Source of the DNA: an uncultured Oscillospiraceae bacterium | GTDB taxonomy: Bacteria > Bacillota > Clostridia > Oscillospirales > Ruminococcaceae | Direction of reading: 5' to 3' | DNA: 19,321 nt | NCBI GenBank assembly: GCA_910578965.1 | Contig: CAJTSP010000024.1 | Span: 7,956 to 27,276, forward strand | Part shown: positions 1 through 6,812 of the stretch, in pieces | How positions within the stretch are numbered: position 1 is the first letter of the stretch | Layout: each line of letters starts with the position of its first letter | The notes under the pieces: model-generated | The model's input: the letters and a program-made list of their open reading frames with translations, nothing else | Database searches by the model: none | Told to the model about the DNA's origin: nothing | Position numbers and translations under genes: made by a program

Positions 1-854
1 GCCTGACGCAAAAACTCCAAAAGGGCCGGCATGGCGGGGGCTTGAAGGCCTGCTCTGGAGGGGGCGAAAATCAGGCGGCTGTAAAAGGTTGGCTCAAGGG
101 TTAGCGCCTGCAGGCCGTCTTTGGCACAGCTCTGCGCTACCTGGCGCGCAAGCAGGGCAACCCCCGCGCCGCCGCGTACCATCCGGGCAATGTTTGCAGC
201 CGAGGCGCCGGTGTACCGGACGTTGGGCGAAAAGCCTGCCTGCCGGCAGAGCTCGATGCTTGGCTCCAGCAGCCCGGTACCGGCGCTCAGCAGCAAAAAC
301 GGCCTGCCGCAAAACCGTGCAAGCGGGACGCGGCCGGGCGGAAAAACGCCCTCCCTTTCGCTGGCCAGCAGCGCCATCTCATCCCGGCAGAGGGACACTG
401 CTTTTGGGGGCAGGGCGAGGCCTGTGGTACGGTAAAACGCGCCGTCAAGCTGCCCGTCGTTCAGCAGGGCAGGCAGGGCGGCGCTGTCCCGTTCTTCCAC
501 CGTTAGCTGAAGGCCGGGATGCGCGGCAGAAAAATCCGAGAGTAGCTGCAAAAACCCATAGATGTCTGCCACAGGAAGCAGGGCCAGCCGGAGTCCTCCT
601 TCGGGGCGGGCCGCCCGCTCCAGCATGCGGTGCTGGCGCAGCAAAGCCCGGGCCTGCGGGCAGGCCCGTTGCCCTGCGGCTGTCAGTTCAACACGGCGCC
701 GCGAGCGGTCCAACAGCCGGACGCCCAACTGCCGTTCTAACTTTTGGATCCGCTTGGATATGACCGATTGGGCCAAAAACAGCCTCTCGGCCGCTTCAGA
801 AAAGCTCCCGGTTTCTGCCACCGCCACAAACGCCTGTACCCATTCGATATCCAT
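1..854 (-). CDS. LysR-type transcriptional regulator (C-terminus cut by window edge)
   Basis: Reading the minus strand from the ATG at 854 gives 284 uninterrupted codons to the window edge. The N-terminus begins MDIEWVQAFVAVAETGSFSE and continues AAERLFLAQSVISKRIQKLE, the winged helix-turn-helix typical of LysR regulators (residues about 1-60). It is followed by a periplasmic-binding-like effector domain (about 88-284) with the usual region around GAGVALLARQVAQ. Family members are about 290-300 residues, so only the last few residues and the stop are missing. An AGGATGG-like ribosome binding site lies a few bases upstream. The gene is divergent from the isomerase gene at 1120, the classic LysR/target arrangement, and a 23-bp palindrome lies between them. 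It probably controls the isomerase and itself, with a pathway metabolite as co-inducer (inference). The family call is firm; the ligand is unknown. Confidence 0.93.
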   Translation of the reverse strand, partial: MDIEWVQAFVAVAETGSFSEAAERLFLAQSVISKRIQKLERQLGVRLLDRSRRRVELTAAGQRACPQARALLRQHRMLERAARPEGGLRLALLPVADIYGFLQLLSDFSAAHPGLQLTVEERDSAALPALLNDGQLDGAFYRTTGLALPPKAVSLCRDEMALLASEREGVFPPGRVPLARFCGRPFLLLSAGTGLLEPSIELCRQAGFSPNVRYTGASAANIARMVRGGAGVALLARQVAQSCAKDGLQALTLEPTFYSRLIFAPSRAGLQAPAMPALLEFLRQ

Positions 855-879
855 GGTTCCACCATCCTATGTGCTCTTG

Positions 880-902
880 AATTATTCCATTATGGAATAA
901 TT
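880..902. promoter_or_regulatory. Perfect 23-bp palindrome, probable LysR operator
   Basis: The arms AATTATTCCAT and ATGGAATAATT are exact reverse complements around a single central T at 891. The site contains the LysR signature T-N11-A symmetrically (T885 to A897). Its centre is about 64 bp upstream of the start site predicted from the rightward promoter at 919-948, the usual place of a LysR recognition site. It also overlaps the -10 and start region of the leftward lysR promoter, which fits autorepression. The palindrome is seen directly; the role is inferred. Confidence 0.8.
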
Positions 903-928
903 TTACCGCAAAAACGAATTGCAGGCAA
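900..928 (-). promoter_or_regulatory. Predicted promoter of the lysR gene
   Basis: On the minus strand, TTGCCT (928-923) and TAAAAT (905-900) are separated by exactly 17 bp. The predicted start near 893 falls inside the palindrome at 880-902. The -35 box shares two bases with the -35 box of the opposite promoter, so the two promoters should compete. Confidence 0.55.
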
Positions 929-948
929 CCCCTCACAGAGGTTACAAT
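919..948 (+). promoter_or_regulatory. Predicted promoter of the isomerase gene
   Basis: TTGCAG (919-924) and TACAAT (943-948) are separated by 18 bp. The imperfect -35 and slightly long spacer suit an activator-dependent promoter. Start is predicted near 955, leaving a 5' leader of about 165 nt before the isomerase ATG. Confidence 0.55.
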
Positions 949-967
949 AAAACCGGCAGGCAGCCAT

Positions 968-1052
968 GGGCTTTGCGGGCAGTACAAAACCGCTGCCGCG
1001 CCTTCGGGCAGGGCCCCGAAAAAGGCTGTGCAACGGCCTGCCGGCAAAGCCC
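968..1052 (+). other. Structured 5' leader of the isomerase mRNA
   Basis: Arm GGGCTTTGCGGGCAG (968-982) can pair with CTGCCGGCAAAGCCC (1038-1052) over 15 positions with one mismatch. Inside lies a smaller hairpin, TTCGGG paired with CCCGAA, around 1013-1030. No poly-T follows, so it is not a plain terminator. It does not match a riboswitch class that I recognise. It could affect mRNA stability or translation, or bind a ligand. Confidence 0.45.
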
Positions 1053-1119
1053 ACATCTTACAAAGGATGCCGCTGGGCCTACAGCCGCACAATACCATCC
1101 CATAGGGAGGAGCACTGCA

Positions 1120-2382
1120 ATGAAACCGGTTGCCATCTTTTTTGCCTCAAGCCGCTATTGGAAGGACGAGCAGGCTTTGCAGCGCGCATATGAACAGCTT
1201 GCAGGGGAGATGCCGCAGGGGGTAAAATGTACCCTTGTTAAGGACACAACCGACCCCGCCGCCCTGCCAAAGGGCAACTGCCTGGTTGCGGTGCCCATGA
1301 GCGGGGCGGTGCAGCAGGCGGCCCTTGCGGCGGCCGGCCGGTATGAACAGGCTGCGCTTTACGGCATCTACATCCGGGGCAACGCGCCCGAAGAGCTGTG
1401 TAGCGAGATGCTGCGCTGCAACGCCGCACCCACCCTGATGGATAGCTGGGCCGTGCTGCGCCGCCGGATGCCCGGCGCCCGCCTGGCCCTTAATGCCCGC
1501 GAGCTTGCCGATACGTTGGAGCTTTGGGAGGCTTTTTATGCGGTGAAGGGTTCCACCCTTTTGCGGGTTGGCGAAACCGAGCCATGGGTTATCAGCAATG
1601 CCTCCAGCCTGGCCGTGTATGAGCAGCGGTTTGGCCTTGCCATCCGCTGCGTGGAGCAGGCCGAGCTGGCCGGGCTCTACCGGCAGGCCGGCCAGGAGCA
1701 GGCAAGGCCGTATTATGAATGGTTCTGCCAAAACAGCACCGGCTGTGCAGAGCCCACCGACGGCCAGCTTTGGGATGCCGCTCGGATGGCCTGGGCCCTG
1801 CTGGCCCTGCTGGAACGGTATGGGGCACAGGGGATGGCAATTGCCTGTTTTAACCTGCTCAGCGAGGGTACAACCTCCTGCCTGGGGGTGAGTTACCTTA
1901 ACGACTGTACCCCATGGGTTGCCGCCTGCGAAGGGGATATGGACAGCGCGGTAACCATGCTGCTGATGAAGCGGCTTGCCAAAACAAAGCTCTGGATGGC
2001 GAACCCCGGCCTGCAGGCGGACGGCACGGTGAATTTTTCGCACTGCACCGCGCCCATCCGGTGCACCGGCGGCCCGCAGCCCTGCATCCTGCGCAGCCAT
2101 CATGAAAGCGGCATCGGGGTGAGCCTGCAGGTGGAAATGCCGCTGGATATTCCGGTAACGGCCTGCCGCATTTCAAACGAGGCCTCCCAGATGACCGTGC
2201 ACACCGGCCGCAGTATCAGCGGGCCATACGAGCCGGCCTGCCGCACCCAACTACACATCCGGTTTGACGATATGCCGCATTATCTGCGCACCGCATTGGG
2301 CTGCCACCAGGTGTTTGCCTTTGAGGATATTGCCTTAAAGCTGCGTGAGCTGGCCGGGCTGTTTGGCCTTGAAGTCCTCTGA
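1120..2382 (+). CDS. L-fucose/L-arabinose isomerase-like protein
   Basis: A 420-residue cytoplasmic protein resembling the short group of fucose/arabinose isomerase-like proteins, which interconvert aldoses and ketoses using a divalent metal. Family-type motifs in the C-terminal half are LLSEG (E249), ACEGDMDSA (E271, D273), NFSHCTAP (H308) and LGCHQVFAFED (H396); these are the probable metal and catalytic residues. It is shorter than AraA (about 500) or FucI (about 590). The ATG at 1120 was chosen because GGGAGGAG lies 7 bases before it; the reading frame stays open to 919, but that would place a gene start inside the promoter region. The gene stands alone between its own promoter and a strong terminator, apparently under LysR control. 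The true substrate is unknown and need not be fucose. Confidence 0.75.
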   Translation: MKPVAIFFASSRYWKDEQALQRAYEQLAGEMPQGVKCTLVKDTTDPAALPKGNCLVAVPMSGAVQQAALAAAGRYEQAALYGIYIRGNAPEELCSEMLRCNAAPTLMDSWAVLRRRMPGARLALNARELADTLELWEAFYAVKGSTLLRVGETEPWVISNASSLAVYEQRFGLAIRCVEQAELAGLYRQAGQEQARPYYEWFCQNSTGCAEPTDGQLWDAARMAWALLALLERYGAQGMAIACFNLLSEGTTSCLGVSYLNDCTPWVAACEGDMDSAVTMLLMKRLAKTKLWMANPGLQADGTVNFSHCTAPIRCTGGPQPCILRSHHESGIGVSLQVEMPLDIPVTACRISNEASQMTVHTGRSISGPYEPACRTQLHIRFDDMPHYLRTALGCHQVFAFEDIALKLRELAGLFGLEVL

Positions 2383-2421
2383 GCCGGCATAAAACGGGGG
2401 GAACCCGGCCGCCCCTTACCC

Positions 2422-2450
2422 GGCAGGCTGCCCTTGGCAGCCTGCCTTTT
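2422..2450 (+). terminator. Rho-independent terminator after the isomerase gene
   Basis: An 11-bp perfect stem, GGCAGGCTGCC (2422-2432) with GGCAGCCTGCC (2436-2446), has a CTT loop and is followed by TTTT. It lies 40 bases after the isomerase stop and separates that gene from the transporter operon. Confidence 0.85.
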
Positions 2451-2649
2451 GCCTGCATGCGTCTGGCGTGCGGCGGCCGGGGTCGGGTGCAGGCTAAGGA
2501 GGCAGGCGGGGCGGTAGCCCTTGAAAGCCCTGCCGCATGCCTGCGCGCCGAGGATGCGCGGCGGCCAAAGACAGGGGATTGCCGGCCCCGGCTGTGCGAG
2601 CGGGCCTTTGACGCTGCGACTGCACGCCCATTTTTTGTTTTGTCAATTG
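2451..2649. other. Gene-free part of the 512-nt intergenic region
   Basis: Between the terminator and the first operator I see no convincing gene. The open frames on either strand have no good ribosome binding site, and their translations are Arg/Ala/Gly-rich with no motif. The GC-rich part ends at about 2630 and changes sharply to AT-rich DNA, which holds the promoter and operators of the transporter operon. Confidence 0.6.
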
Positions 2650-2663
2650 TGCAAAGGTTTGCA
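2650..2663. promoter_or_regulatory. Upstream LacI-type operator (site 1)
   Basis: TGCAAAGGTTTGCA: 6-bp inverted arms TGCAAA/TTTGCA around GG. It shares its left arm and five of six bases of the right arm with the site at 2799-2812 and is centred about 80 bp before the predicted start. The GG centre differs from the usual CG of LacI-family sites, which lowers confidence. Confidence 0.5.
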
Positions 2664-2702
2664 GAGCATCTTTGTATAAAACGGCAAAAATCGCAAACCT
2701 GA

Positions 2703-2731
2703 TTGACATACCCCCAAAAAAGGTGTATATT
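2703..2731 (+). promoter_or_regulatory. Consensus-like promoter of the transporter operon
   Basis: TTGACA (2703-2708), a 17-bp spacer and TATATT (2726-2731) form a near-perfect housekeeping promoter. Start is predicted near 2738, giving a leader of about 157 nt before the lipoprotein ATG at 2895. Its strength implies that control comes from repression. Confidence 0.85.
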
Positions 2732-2733
2732 TT

Positions 2734-2797
2734 AAGACGGAAAGCGACAAAAAACAGAAAAATCTGTTTATTTTGTCGGATTTTTATTTTCCGTCTT
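2734..2797 (+). other. Long hairpin at the 5' end of the transporter mRNA
   Basis: Three nested helices align: AAGACGGAAA (2734-2743) with TTTCCGTCTT (2788-2797); CGACAAAA (2745-2752) with TTTTGTCG (2771-2778); AACAGA (2753-2758) with TCTGTT (2763-2768), loop AAAA. A 9-nt bulge lies on the 3' side. The predicted start falls within the outer left arm, so the mRNA would begin with this structure. It may protect the 5' end or form part of an attenuator; no known riboswitch is recognised. Confidence 0.55.
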
Positions 2798-2798
2798 T

Positions 2799-2812
2799 TG
2801 CAAACGATTGCA
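2799..2812. promoter_or_regulatory. Downstream LacI/CcpA-type operator (site 2)
   Basis: TGCAAACGATTGCA matches the LacI-family form TGNAANCGNTTNCA. With the preceding T it also fits the degenerate cre consensus WTGNAANCGNWNNCW. It is centred about 68 bp after the predicted start, so a bound repressor would block elongation. The LacI regulator at 9392 is the likely ligand; CcpA is the alternative. Confidence 0.7.
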
Positions 2813-2894
2813 CAAGGCGGGCCGCATCCCTCCTCTTGCGGCATTCCCACAGGTGTTTGCCGCAATACAAAATCATAAAGAAGGAGAAAACGTT

Positions 2895-4106
2895 ATGAAG
2901 AAACTTCTGGCTTTGGCTCTTGCCGCGGTCATGGTGTTCTGTCTGGCCGCCTGCGGCGGTTCCGGCAGCTCGGCTCCGGCCGCGTCCACCCCGGCGGCCT
3001 CCACCCCGGCGGCTTCTACCCCGGCCGCTCCCGCTGAGGGCGGCGAGGACATCCTGATCGGTTGCCTGCAGGACATTACCGGCGCTACCAGCGCGCTGGG
3101 CATGTCGGTTGAGGCGGGCGCGCAGGCCGCTGTGGACGATATCAACGCGGCCGGCGGCATCAACGGCCGTAAGGTCGTAATGAAAACCTATGACACCAAG
3201 GGTGACGTTACTGAGGCGGTCAACGCCTATATCACCGCCGTTACGGTGGACAATGTTTCGTTGATTGTTGGCCCTCCGGTTGCCAACATTGCCAACGCCA
3301 TCAAGGAAACCAGCGAGAGCTATGACGTGCCGGTCATGGGCTTTGCGCTTGACCCCACCTGCCAGCTCAAGGAGGACGGCACCCCCTACAAAAACATGTT
3401 CTGCTTCCAGCCCAGCGCCACCACCCAGGGCCAGATCATGGCGGCCTTTGCGGTAAAGAACGGCCTTAAGACCTTTGGCATCATCTACAACCAGGAGAAT
3501 GCCTACTCGGTGTCCCTGCTTGCCCCCTTTACCGATGAGCTGGCCAAGAACAACATCACGGTGGACGACAAGTTGATCGTTGCCTACGGCGCGGCCGACA
3601 CCGATTACAAGACCCTGCTGCAGCCCATTGTTGCGGCCAAGGTGGACGCCATCTACTGCCCCAACTACACCCAGCAACTGGTTGCGATTGTCACCGCGGC
3701 CACCGAGCTCGGCTATGAGGGCAAGATCGTCTGCGGCCTGGACGCCGCCCCCTCCTTCAACACCACCTACGGCGGCGACTGCTCCAACGTCTACTACATC
3801 AACAACATCAACACCGACGACCCCACCACCGCCGAGATGGCCGCGGCCGTTGAGGACAAGGTCAGCGCCGTCAACAAGTATTTCCTGGGCTATGATGTCA
3901 TCATGATCGCTAAGGAGTGCATCGAGAAGGCCGGCCTGGAGGATCCCGCTGCTCTGCTGAGCGCCATCGAGGGCGTCAAGGACTTCAAGGGCCTGACCGG
4001 CAGCCTGACCATCGACCCCAAGACCCATATGCCGGACGGCATGGGCATGTTCATGTACACCTACGACAACCAGACCCCGGTCATGCTGGAGGAGTATGCG
4101 GGCTAA
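2895..4106 (+). CDS. Liv-type ABC transporter substrate-binding lipoprotein
   Basis: A 403-residue type I periplasmic-binding-protein-fold receptor of the branched-chain amino acid (HAAT) class, tethered outside the membrane. A signal peptide MKKLLALALAAVMVFCLAAC ends in lipobox LAAC with lipidated Cys20, followed by an STPA-repeat linker (about 21-50). The mature domain starts ILIGCLQDITGATSALGMSV and continues GAQAAVDDINAAGGINGRKV, characteristic of LivJ-like receptors. The ATG at 2895 has AAGGAG 8 bases upstream and begins a proper signal peptide; the upstream in-frame start at 2808 does not. Codon use is strongly biased to C/G-ending codons compared with the neighbouring genes, consistent with high expression. 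Hairpins downstream separate it from the permease genes. HAAT receptors also bind amides, urea and aromatic acids; here the neighbours suggest a polyhydroxylated acid rather than an amino acid (inference). Confidence 0.93.
   Translation: MKKLLALALAAVMVFCLAACGGSGSSAPAASTPAASTPAASTPAAPAEGGEDILIGCLQDITGATSALGMSVEAGAQAAVDDINAAGGINGRKVVMKTYDTKGDVTEAVNAYITAVTVDNVSLIVGPPVANIANAIKETSESYDVPVMGFALDPTCQLKEDGTPYKNMFCFQPSATTQGQIMAAFAVKNGLKTFGIIYNQENAYSVSLLAPFTDELAKNNITVDDKLIVAYGAADTDYKTLLQPIVAAKVDAIYCPNYTQQLVAIVTAATELGYEGKIVCGLDAAPSFNTTYGGDCSNVYYINNINTDDPTTAEMAAAVEDKVSAVNKYFLGYDVIMIAKECIEKAGLEDPAALLSAIEGVKDFKGLTGSLTIDPKTHMPDGMGMFMYTYDNQTPVMLEEYAG
2982..3026 (+). repeat. Three 15-bp tandem repeats encoding an ASTPA linker
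   Basis: Three in-frame copies of a 15-bp unit encode Ala-Ser-Thr-Pro-Ala directly after the lipidated cysteine region. Copies differ only at silent positions. The repeat forms a flexible tether and its copy number may vary between strains. Confidence 0.85.
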
Positions 4107-4140
4107 TCCCCGGATGAGCCGCGCCCTCTTTGGCAGAGCC

Positions 4141-4164
4141 GGCCGGCCCACCGCAGGGCCGGCC
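4141..4164 (+). other. GC-rich hairpin after the lipoprotein gene
   Basis: GGCCGGCCC (4141-4149) and GGGCCGGCC (4156-4164) form a perfect 9-bp stem with loop ACCGCA and no T-tract. It lies 34 bases after the stop codon, just before a terminator. Such hairpins commonly block 3' exonucleases and stabilise the upstream mRNA. Confidence 0.6.
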
Positions 4165-4191
4165 CTGGCCCTGCCCCTTTAGGAAGGATCG

Positions 4192-4233
4192 TGGCCCCCG
4201 CTGCGGGAATCCCCTGCGACGGGGGCCATTTTT
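4192..4233 (+). terminator. Intra-operon terminator between receptor and permease genes
   Basis: TGGCCCCCG (4192-4200) pairs with CGGGGGCCA (4220-4228), with a further GC-rich helix in the loop and five Ts (4229-4233). No good promoter is visible before livH, so this is probably a leaky terminator that makes receptor mRNA more abundant than permease/ATPase mRNA. Confidence 0.75.
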
Positions 4234-4272
4234 CCTGTTTTATTCAATTAACCTGTTTGGAGGAGGCCCGCC

Positions 4273-5142
4273 ATGTCGCTGCAGATCCTGATCAACGGCC
4301 TTGCGACAGGCTCTATCTATGCCCTGATCGCCACCGGCTTTGCCTTGATCTTCAATGTGCTCAAGTTCTCAAACTTTTCGCACGGCGCTACCATGACCGC
4401 CGCCGCGTTCATCGCCTACTTTTTGGTATCCAGCAAGGGCTGGGGCCTTGTGCCCACCCTGCTTGCGGCCGGTGCCGCCGGCGCGGGCATTGCGCTGCTT
4501 GGCGAATTTGTTGGCTTTCGCCGTATTCTCAAAAACCATTCCTCGGCTACCTATTTCTTTGTGTCCTCCATTACGCTAGGCACCCTGTACGAGGGGCTTG
4601 TGACCATCCGGGTGGGGTCAAACTTCTTCAACTTCCCCTCCTTTTTCCAAAATCCCACCATCAACCTGGGCATTGTGATATCCACCAGCGATGCGATCAT
4701 GTTTTTGATTAGCATCGTTGCCCTGCTTATTTTGGGGTATGTTATTCAGAAAACCCGCCTTGGCCGTGCGCTGCGCGCCGTCTCGTTCGACCGCGATACC
4801 GCGCAGCTCATGGGGATCGACTCCACCCGCATCATCCAGCTTACCTTTGTGATTTCGGGTATTCTGGCCGGTTTTGCGGGGGTCTTTCTCGGCATTAAAT
4901 ATACGCTGTATCCCACCCTTGGCAGCCTGGTTGTAAAGGGCTTTATCGCCTCGGTTATCGGCGGCCTGGGCAGCCTTACCGGCGCCATTATCGGTGCGTT
5001 TTTGCTGGGTGTCGTCGAGACCCTGCTGCTCAGCCTGCTGGGTTCGGGCTATTCCACCATTGCTACCTTTGCCATTATGCTGGTGTTTTTGCTGCTGCGT
5101 CCGCAGGGCATTGCCGGCAGCAATGTGCAGGAAAAGGCGTAA
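4273..5142 (+). CDS. livH: Liv-type ABC transporter permease, LivH-like
   Basis: A 289-residue integral membrane protein of the LivH family, one of the two permeases that form the import channel. It opens with MSLQILINGLATGSIYALIA, the typical first segment of LivH proteins, and about eight hydrophobic segments follow. The cytoplasmic coupling helix region (about 155-190) contains TRLGRALRAVSFDRDTAQLM and GIDSTRII. The conserved GGLGSLTGAIIGA segment follows near residues 231-243. GGAGGAGG lies 6 bases before the ATG. The stop codon overlaps the ribosome binding site of livM, indicating translational coupling. Length is normal. The symbol denotes family only; the substrate may not be leucine, isoleucine or valine. 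Confidence 0.92.
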   Translation: MSLQILINGLATGSIYALIATGFALIFNVLKFSNFSHGATMTAAAFIAYFLVSSKGWGLVPTLLAAGAAGAGIALLGEFVGFRRILKNHSSATYFFVSSITLGTLYEGLVTIRVGSNFFNFPSFFQNPTINLGIVISTSDAIMFLISIVALLILGYVIQKTRLGRALRAVSFDRDTAQLMGIDSTRIIQLTFVISGILAGFAGVFLGIKYTLYPTLGSLVVKGFIASVIGGLGSLTGAIIGAFLLGVVETLLLSLLGSGYSTIATFAIMLVFLLLRPQGIAGSNVQEKA

Positions 5143-5159
5143 GGAGGGAAAAACGACCT

Positions 5160-6044
5160 ATGGCACTTGTTTCAAACGTACTTACGCAGGTGTTTATTAC
5201 CCTGGTTGCCGTGGCGGGGGTGTATGTGCTCACCGGCCTTACCGGCATGTTCTCGCTGGGGCAGGCAGCCTTTATGGCCATCGGTGCCTATGCCTCGGGC
5301 CTTTTGGTAATCCGACTGCATATGCCTATCCCGCTGGCGATATTGCTGGCGGTATTGCTGGCAACGGTGGTAGGCTATCTCATCGGCTATCCGGTGGTAC
5401 GGCTGCGGCGGGACTATATCTCGCTGGTGACTCTGGGCTTTGGCGAGGCGATTGCCGCCCTGCTCAACCGCATGACCAAGCTCACAGGCGGCGCTTCCGG
5501 CCTGACCGGCATCCCCCGCAGGGTGGGCCTTGGCATCGCGGCGGTGTCGGCCATTGCGGCCCTTGCCCTGGTGGCCTTTTTCAAAACCAGCAAGTATGGC
5601 CGCCAGTGCATTGCGCTGCGGGGGGATGAGCTGGCCGCCCGGGCCATGGGCATCGACGTGACCCGCATCAAGATGATCGCCTTTTTGCTCAGCGTGGCGC
5701 TTACCAGCTATTCGGGTTGCCTGTACGCCTTTTATATGTCCTATGTGGACCCCACCGGCTTTGGCTGGAAGCGCAGCGCCGACTGGGTCATCATGGTCTT
5801 CTTTGGCGGGGTCAACAGCCTTACCGGCTCTACCATCGGCGCCTTTATCCTCAGCGCGCTGCCCCAGATGCTGCGCGGGCTGCAAAATTATCGCTATGTG
5901 ATCTACGCGGTGCTGGTGCTGCTGATCATCAACTTCCGCCCTTCCGGCCTTCTGGGCGAGTGGGAGCTTACCCCCCGCAACTTGCGGGCCATCCCGGCCA
6001 ACATCAAACGTGCGCTGGACAAAAAGTCAAAGGAGGCGCGGTAA
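5160..6044 (+). CDS. livM: Liv-type ABC transporter permease, LivM-like
   Basis: A 294-residue membrane permease pairing with the LivH-like protein. Family signatures are GLTGMFSLGQAAFMAIGAYA near the N-terminus, the RLRRDYISLVTLGFGEA segment, the coupling region with ALRGDELAARAMGIDVTRIK (about 156-175), and GGVNSLTGSTIGAF. The C-terminal FRPSGLLGEWE tail is typical. AAGGAGG overlaps the livH stop, 12 bases before the ATG. The stop is immediately followed by the ATG of the first ATPase gene, so the two are tightly coupled. It is at the short end for LivM, lacking the N-terminal extension of the E. coli protein, as is usual for Firmicutes homologues. Confidence 0.92.
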   Translation: MALVSNVLTQVFITLVAVAGVYVLTGLTGMFSLGQAAFMAIGAYASGLLVIRLHMPIPLAILLAVLLATVVGYLIGYPVVRLRRDYISLVTLGFGEAIAALLNRMTKLTGGASGLTGIPRRVGLGIAAVSAIAALALVAFFKTSKYGRQCIALRGDELAARAMGIDVTRIKMIAFLLSVALTSYSGCLYAFYMSYVDPTGFGWKRSADWVIMVFFGGVNSLTGSTIGAFILSALPQMLRGLQNYRYVIYAVLVLLIINFRPSGLLGEWELTPRNLRAIPANIKRALDKKSKEAR

Positions 6045-6809
6045 ATGGCACTGCTTGAGGTCAAAAACATCTACAAGAGCTTTGGCGGCGTCAAAGCCAT
6101 CCAGGACTTTTCTTTAGAGGCCGAGCGGGGCGAAATCCACGGCATTATCGGCCCCAACGGCGCGGGCAAAACCACCATCTTCAACTCTATCTCGGGTGTG
6201 TATACCCCGGATAAGGGCACCGTGCTGCTGGACGGGGTGGACATTACCCAGATGGAGCAGCACAGGATCACCCGGCTGGGGATGGGCCGTACCTTCCAGA
6301 ACATCCGGCTGTTCAAGGGCCTTACGGTAGAAGAAAACGTCATGTGCGCCTTTGACCCACAGAGCAGGTACACCGTGCTGGGCGGCCTGCTGCCCACCCC
6401 GGCCCGCCGCGCGGAGGAAAAGCGGGGCCGGGAGCTGTGCGAAAAGTACCTTGAGGTCGTGGGCATGAAGGACTATCTTGACGAGCGGCCCGAGAACCTC
6501 TCGTATGGCATGCAGCGCCGGATCGAGATTGCCCGCGCCTTGATGTGCGAGCCCAAGGTGCTTTTGCTGGACGAGCCGGCCGCCGGCCTCAACCCCACCG
6601 AGGTGGGGGAGCTGATGGAGCTGATCCAGCGCATATCCAAGGAGATTGGGTTCGGCATCCTGCTCATCGAGCACCGGCTGGAGCTGGTGATGAACGTTTC
6701 GCACCTGATCCATGTGCAGAACTTTGGTGAGACCATCGCGGTGGGCACCCCGGACGAGGTGCAGCACAACCCCGAGGTCATCGAGGCCTATCTCGGCAAG
6801 GAGGATTGA
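6045..6809 (+). CDS. livG: Liv-type ABC transporter ATP-binding protein, LivG-like
   Basis: A 254-residue cytoplasmic ATPase that energises transport. Visible motifs are Walker A GPNGAGKTT (36-44), the ABC signature LSYGMQ (152-157; the Liv-type variant of LSGGQ), Walker B VLLLDEP (172-178) and the switch histidine in IEH (H210). The GMGRTFQNIRLFKGLTVEEN stretch is characteristic of LivG. The ATG follows the livM stop directly with AAAGGAGG upstream, and only three bases separate its stop from livF. All catalytic residues are present, so it should be active. Confidence 0.94.
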   Translation: MALLEVKNIYKSFGGVKAIQDFSLEAERGEIHGIIGPNGAGKTTIFNSISGVYTPDKGTVLLDGVDITQMEQHRITRLGMGRTFQNIRLFKGLTVEENVMCAFDPQSRYTVLGGLLPTPARRAEEKRGRELCEKYLEVVGMKDYLDERPENLSYGMQRRIEIARALMCEPKVLLLDEPAAGLNPTEVGELMELIQRISKEIGFGILLIEHRLELVMNVSHLIHVQNFGETIAVGTPDEVQHNPEVIEAYLGKED

Positions 6810-6812
6810 GGG

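Noticed and set aside
89..763. A + strand frame of 224 codons over the LysR gene
   Set aside because: Arg/Ala/Pro-rich with no motif. The minus-strand reading gives a convincing LysR regulator across the same interval.
2457..2702. An 81-codon + strand frame in the intergenic region
   Set aside because: No ribosome binding site and no motif, and it runs through the upstream operator to the edge of the promoter.
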